Source: Bacteroidetes bacterium UBA6161 | GTDB lineage: Bacteria; Bacteroidota; Bacteroidia; NS11-12g; UBA955 | Length of the DNA: 64,000 nt | Assembly: GCA_002422315.1 (NCBI GenBank) | Contig: DIUJ01000063.1 | Span: forward strand, 1-64,000 | Direction of reading: 5' to 3' | Shown: positions 61,156 through 64,000 of the stretch, piece after piece | Position numbering within the stretch: position 1 is the first letter of the stretch | How the letters are laid out: every line of letters begins with the position of its first letter | Notes under the pieces: model-generated | Told to the model about the DNA's origin: nothing | Database searches by the model: none | The model's input: only the letters and a program-made list of their open reading frames with translations | Made by a program: the position numbers and the translations under genes

Positions 61156-61440
61156 GACCTATAAGGTTTTACCGAACCTTATAGGTCTTGATTGCTATGT
61201 CGCGTGCTTTCTATGTTGCTTTTTTAAAACCTATAAGGTTTATTTGCAGCGACCTATAAGGTTTTCCCCCGAACCTTATAGGTTTTGATTGCCATGTCGC
61301 TTGCATTCTATGTTGCTTTTTTAAAACCTATAAGGTTTGCTTGCAGCGACCTATAAGATTTTCCCCAACCTCATAGGTCTTGATTGCTATGTCGCATGCT
61401 TTCCATGTTGCTGTTTAAAAACCTATAAGGTTTCCAAACC
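61156..61440. repeat. Three tandem REP-like units of about 96 bp
   Basis: Unit starts are 61156, 61251 and 61348 (95 and 97 bp apart; the third is incomplete). Each unit starts with an inverted repeat: unit 1 has GACCTATAAGGTT (61156-61168), a 6-nt loop and AACCTTATAGGTC (61175-61187), a perfect 13-bp stem; unit 2 keeps 12 of 13 pairs with an 8-nt loop; unit 3 is slightly degenerate. Each unit continues with a conserved TTGATTGCTATGTCGC-type spacer and TTTCTATGTTGCTTTTT, and ends with AAACCTATAAGGTTT, again carrying the CCTATAAGG core. This resembles REP/BIME elements, many of which are spread by RAYT transposases; no RAYT gene is in the window. Confidence 0.88.
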
Positions 61441-62574
61441 ACCTAAAGACCTATTAATAAGAAATCTACTTAACTTTTGGTTGAATAGGAACAATAGAAT
61501 GCCCAATGACAAATGAAGAGTAATATCTTGTTGTGAAGAACTTGAATATCTATTTAAAAAGGGGAGTATATAGAAAGGCAGCTTATGATACATGCTCCAT
61601 AAAATCAAGCCAAAAGACATACAGTAAATAATAGAGGAAAATGCCATGTGTGTTATGCTTTCCCCTTTTTTCATCAGTCGATTACCTTTTCTAAAATATA
61701 GAAAGAGAAATCCTGCAAACAGAATTGTTAATGCCACATAATTGTATGTATTATTCAAATAGGAATGCCCTCCATATACCATCAAATCGATTATATAATT
61801 CAATAAAAAGTAAACAATAAAACAAAGTGCTGTGTATGTAAAATTTATCTGATTAAAGGAATAAACATTACTAACAATATATTTCTTGTACTTTTCATGA
61901 CCCAAGTGTAGTAGTGATGCTACTAGTATTAGAACGGAATTCCAAAAAACAAATTTCCAATAAAATTTAGCATCAAAAATAAACACTTTTGGAGGTGAAA
62001 TTATTTCTTGAATCATAAAAAGCAGTATTTCAATTCCTGCTATTACAATTATTGAAGCTAGCGTAGTATTAAATAAGATTTCATAATTGGTCTTTACTTG
62101 ATTTAGACTTTCTTTTGTTGGAATTTGAAGATTTACTTTATCAAAATCTCTAAGTTTCTCTTTTATAAAGAGAGGCACTAAAAAAACAATTAGAGGCACA
62201 ACATAAATAATCATTACTGGCAATTCCACAATTTCTATTGCATTAATAAATGGAAATGTAAATAACATACCAAACCATATAAACAACAAAGTTAGTTTAA
62301 TAAGTGTTAAATTAGAGAGCAAGTATGATTGTCTTTTAGACTTTAAGAATAGAGATGTAAAAACTACAAACAAAAACAGGTAAACAAATAAATAGACTAT
62401 GTAAGGCGTTGACTGTTCCAGTCCTGTTTCATCATAGGGTTGAAAATAGTAAGATGTATAGTTTACGAATGGCAATAAGTAGTATAATGCCAACACCAAA
62501 TAAAGAATCTTAAAATTAATTTTTGATTTCATGGTTTTGTCATTATTGGATAATTCCTCCTCCCCACCTTTCAT
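61423..62574 (-). CDS. Polytopic membrane protein of unknown function
   Basis: A 383-aa protein that I do not recognise. It has about ten hydrophobic helices (first FKILYLVLALYYLLPFV, then pairs separated by short loops) with one larger cytoplasmic or periplasmic loop near residues 145-165 (FDKVNLQIPTKESLNQVKT). Either ATG 62574 or ATG 62532 (MKSKINFKIL) could be the start; a TATATTTG box on the minus strand at 62604-62611 serves both. The last codons and the TAG stop lie inside the terminal arm of the REP-like array, and hairpin elements lie on both sides of the gene, so this is an accessory locus. Confidence 0.65.
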   Translation of the reverse strand: MKGGEEELSNNDKTMKSKINFKILYLVLALYYLLPFVNYTSYYFQPYDETGLEQSTPYIVYLFVYLFLFVVFTSLFLKSKRQSYLLSNLTLIKLTLLFIWFGMLFTFPFINAIEIVELPVMIIYVVPLIVFLVPLFIKEKLRDFDKVNLQIPTKESLNQVKTNYEILFNTTLASIIVIAGIEILLFMIQEIISPPKVFIFDAKFYWKFVFWNSVLILVASLLHLGHEKYKKYIVSNVYSFNQINFTYTALCFIVYFLLNYIIDLMVYGGHSYLNNTYNYVALTILFAGFLFLYFRKGNRLMKKGESITHMAFSSIIYCMSFGLILWSMYHKLPFYILPFLNRYSSSSQQDITLHLSLGILLFLFNQKLSRFLINRSLGGLETL

Positions 62575-62686
62575 CTTTTAGCTTTGGTCAAAAAATTCCT
62601 CTTCAAATATACAAAAAAGCAGAAATGAGAGCTATAAGGTTTTTAGTAGGCTTTAAAAATACAAATACAATTGCCAAAATTATCCA

Positions 62687-62732
62687 ATAACTCGCTATAA
62701 CTATAATTTTATGCCCACTTATAGCGACTTAT
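62687..62732. repeat. 46-nt hairpin repeat, copy B
   Basis: Second copy of the element at 61048-61093, same orientation and length: stem arm 62687-62700 (one base changed), 18-nt loop with three changes, arm TTATAGCGACTTAT at 62719-62732. It lies 9 bp after the ATPase stop. Confidence 0.85.
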
Positions 62733-62741
62733 AAAAACATT

Positions 62742-64000
62742 CTACTCAAACAAATCTTCCAAAATCAAACTCTGCTGAACCATTCCGCTGTAAGCATTAA
62801 GCTTGATTCCGTAAGTAGAAATAAAGGTCAAATGTATGGCTTTTGTGCTGTGGCTTTCGTTTTGAAAAACTGCAACTTTATCTCGCAAAATTTTGTCATA
62901 AGACTTGTCGATTACAAACTCACTAATAGAGAATTTCATTTCACAAATATTAATTATGCCATCTCTTCTGTCTATAATTAAATCAATCTGAATCTTGCCA
63001 TTTTCTTTGCTCCTCCATGCAGCAACAGATGAATCGATTCCGCTAATTCCTAATGCACTTTTTATGGAATCAATATGTTGCAAGCATACCATTTCGAAAG
63101 CATATCCCGACCAAGCTCTGCGAGCAGGACTATCAATTCCAGTGCTGTATTTGCTTGTGGTTTTTTTAGAAATAAACTTGTAGTAAAACATCACATAAAA
63201 ATCCGTTAACTGATACAAACTATCTCGGTATTTTTTCCCAAAAGGAATATATTTCCTAATAAAACCGCACTGTTCCAATTCTTCCATCACTTTGCTAATC
63301 CCTCCTCCGTTTGGCAGTTTAGCTTCTTTAATAATGTCCTCTCTACTTAGTCCTATCCCTTTTTGTGTCAAAACTCTTAGCACACTTTCATAGTGTTCTG
63401 GAAAACGAAACAGAGAAGGGAGTAAATTGTCCATTTCTTGACCCAACACTGCATCTTCGCCATAAAACAAAGCGTCTATTGCTTGGGTTGCGCTCACACC
63501 TTTCGAAATCAAATCCCAGTAATGCGGAATACCTCCCAAAGCCATATAGGCTTCTACAATTTGATAACGGTTCCAATGAATGCCTTTCACTTTTAAGAAC
63601 ATTTCACATTCAGTTAAAGAAAAGGGCTTTATGTGCATCATTTCGCTAATTCTATTGTGCAGTCCTCCTTTGCTACGAATCACTTTACCCACAATCCAAG
63701 AAGTTGCTGAGCCGCACACAATCAGCACCACATCTGTTCTGGCAGAAGCCCAGGAATTCCAAAAATGTTCGAAGGCGGGTAAAAAACCTGACTTGGCAGT
63801 ATCCATCCACGGAAGTTCATCTAAAAAAACAACTTTGCGTTTCTTCTTGCTTTGTTCCAATAAGTCGGCTAGTAGCTGAAAAGCTTGCAACCAAGTTTGA
63901 GGCATTTTGTCGGGTACTTTGTTGCCAAATGATTTTTGCAGAGTATGATAAAAGTTTAGTAGTTGCGTGTGTTTGCCAACATTGGCAAGCCCCGTGTGGT
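62742..64000 (-). CDS. AAA+ ATPase with C-terminal PD-(D/E)XK-like (DUF234) domain, 5' end outside window
   Basis: The reading frame stays open to the window edge (upstream codons read HTGLANVGKHTQLLNFYHTLQKSFGNK), so the gene is partial and the internal ATG at 63905 is not its start. The visible part has Walker B KVVFLDELPWMD, a sensor-like VLIVCGSATSWIVGK, the STAND/AAA helical region (LHNRISEMMHIKPFSLTECEMFLK), a winged helix (about 165 residues further on) and a C-terminal domain with IDLIIDRRDGIINICEMKFS, the D-x(n)-ExK core of PD-(D/E)XK nucleases. This family of Bacteroidota and archaeal ATPases is widespread and poorly understood; links to mobile elements or defence are suggested but unproven. 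Confidence 0.85.
   Translation of the reverse strand, partial: HTGLANVGKHTQLLNFYHTLQKSFGNKVPDKMPQTWLQAFQLLADLLEQSKKKRKVVFLDELPWMDTAKSGFLPAFEHFWNSWASARTDVVLIVCGSATSWIVGKVIRSKGGLHNRISEMMHIKPFSLTECEMFLKVKGIHWNRYQIVEAYMALGGIPHYWDLISKGVSATQAIDALFYGEDAVLGQEMDNLLPSLFRFPEHYESVLRVLTQKGIGLSREDIIKEAKLPNGGGISKVMEELEQCGFIRKYIPFGKKYRDSLYQLTDFYVMFYYKFISKKTTSKYSTGIDSPARRAWSGYAFEMVCLQHIDSIKSALGISGIDSSVAAWRSKENGKIQIDLIIDRRDGIINICEMKFSISEFVIDKSYDKILRDKVAVFQNESHSTKAIHLTFISTYGIKLNAYSGMVQQSLILEDLFE

Noticed and set aside
61156..61440. Regularly spaced palindromic repeats considered as a CRISPR array
   Set aside because: Units are 95-97 bp and are conserved over their whole length; there are no unique spacers of constant size and no cas genes.
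62687..62732. Hairpin copy B as terminator of the AAA ATPase gene
   Set aside because: There is no T run after the stem on the minus strand and the loop is 18 nt; the second copy at 61048 is not at a gene end.
61048..62732. The two 46-nt elements as terminal repeats of an insertion sequence
   Set aside because: They are in direct orientation, the enclosed gene is a membrane protein without transposase motifs, and no target-site duplication was found.

Overview
The window is a 64 kb piece of a low-GC chromosome from a member of the Bacteroidota. The evidence is a CarboxypepD_reg/TonB-dependent receptor, a PorV-like outer-membrane protein, proteins with type IX secretion (T9SS) C-terminal domains, paired OmpH/Skp genes, a MaeB-type malic enzyme, DUF5522 and DUF2795 small proteins, a lycopene cyclase-domain protein, and the Bacteroidota promoter element TAnnTTTG ahead of many genes. 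Shine-Dalgarno sequences are mostly absent. Order or genus cannot be fixed from the window. TGA is used as a stop. No rRNA, tRNA, CRISPR array, transposase or phage module was recognised.

Layout. 1-5770: a partial lpxH, a secreted protein of unknown role, an ABC exporter overlapping a voltage-gated K+ channel, then wecB and a glycosyltransferase. 5820-16036 (minus): uvrA, rluD and a DUF5522 gene, then a FemAB-like acyltransferase and a polysaccharide deacetylase downstream of dnaE. 16255-21481: a DUF2795 gene, an unknown 392-aa protein, maeB, and a greA / HIT / small lipoprotein operon. 21569-30458: a three-gene envelope operon of TonB-dependent receptor, a 1287-aa surface protein and a PorV-like barrel. 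30560-34492: a SerA-like dehydrogenase, murI, two ompH genes, a gene remnant and a glutathione peroxidase. 34599-37676: purD, a DUF502 membrane protein, and an ECF sigma factor joined to a lycopene cyclase. 38166-43133 (plus): thyA, an enoyl-CoA hydratase, a GT4 glycosyltransferase, an ATP-grasp ligase and a fatty-acid desaturase.

43136-53717 is one long minus-strand cluster with overlapping genes: DHH phosphoesterase, FKBP lipoprotein, rfbB, rfbA, Wza, Wzc tyrosine kinase, its PHP phosphatase, then an RlmI-like methyltransferase, a GT9 glycosyltransferase and mnmD. It combines exopolysaccharide precursor synthesis, export and phospho-control with two RNA-modification genes. It is followed by an MlaEF-type lipid transporter pair, an SDR dehydrogenase and two large T9SS cargo proteins. 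The right end (60909-64000) is the most plastic part: a three-unit array of about 96-bp REP-like palindromic repeats, a pair of 46-nt hairpin elements flanking an unknown ten-helix membrane protein, and a partial AAA ATPase fused to a PD-(D/E)XK-like domain.

The most notable observations are (i) a TAnnTTTG box placed only 4-6 nt before the start codon of several genes, implying leaderless or near-leaderless mRNAs; (ii) a promoter followed directly by a perfect terminator hairpin in the greA leader, resembling the GraL arrangement of Escherichia coli in an unrelated phylum; (iii) the TonB receptor / giant surface protein / PorV-like operon and a separate lipoprotein consisting mostly of the same C-terminal domain; (iv) the two repeat families at the right end, one of which supplies the stop codon of a gene.
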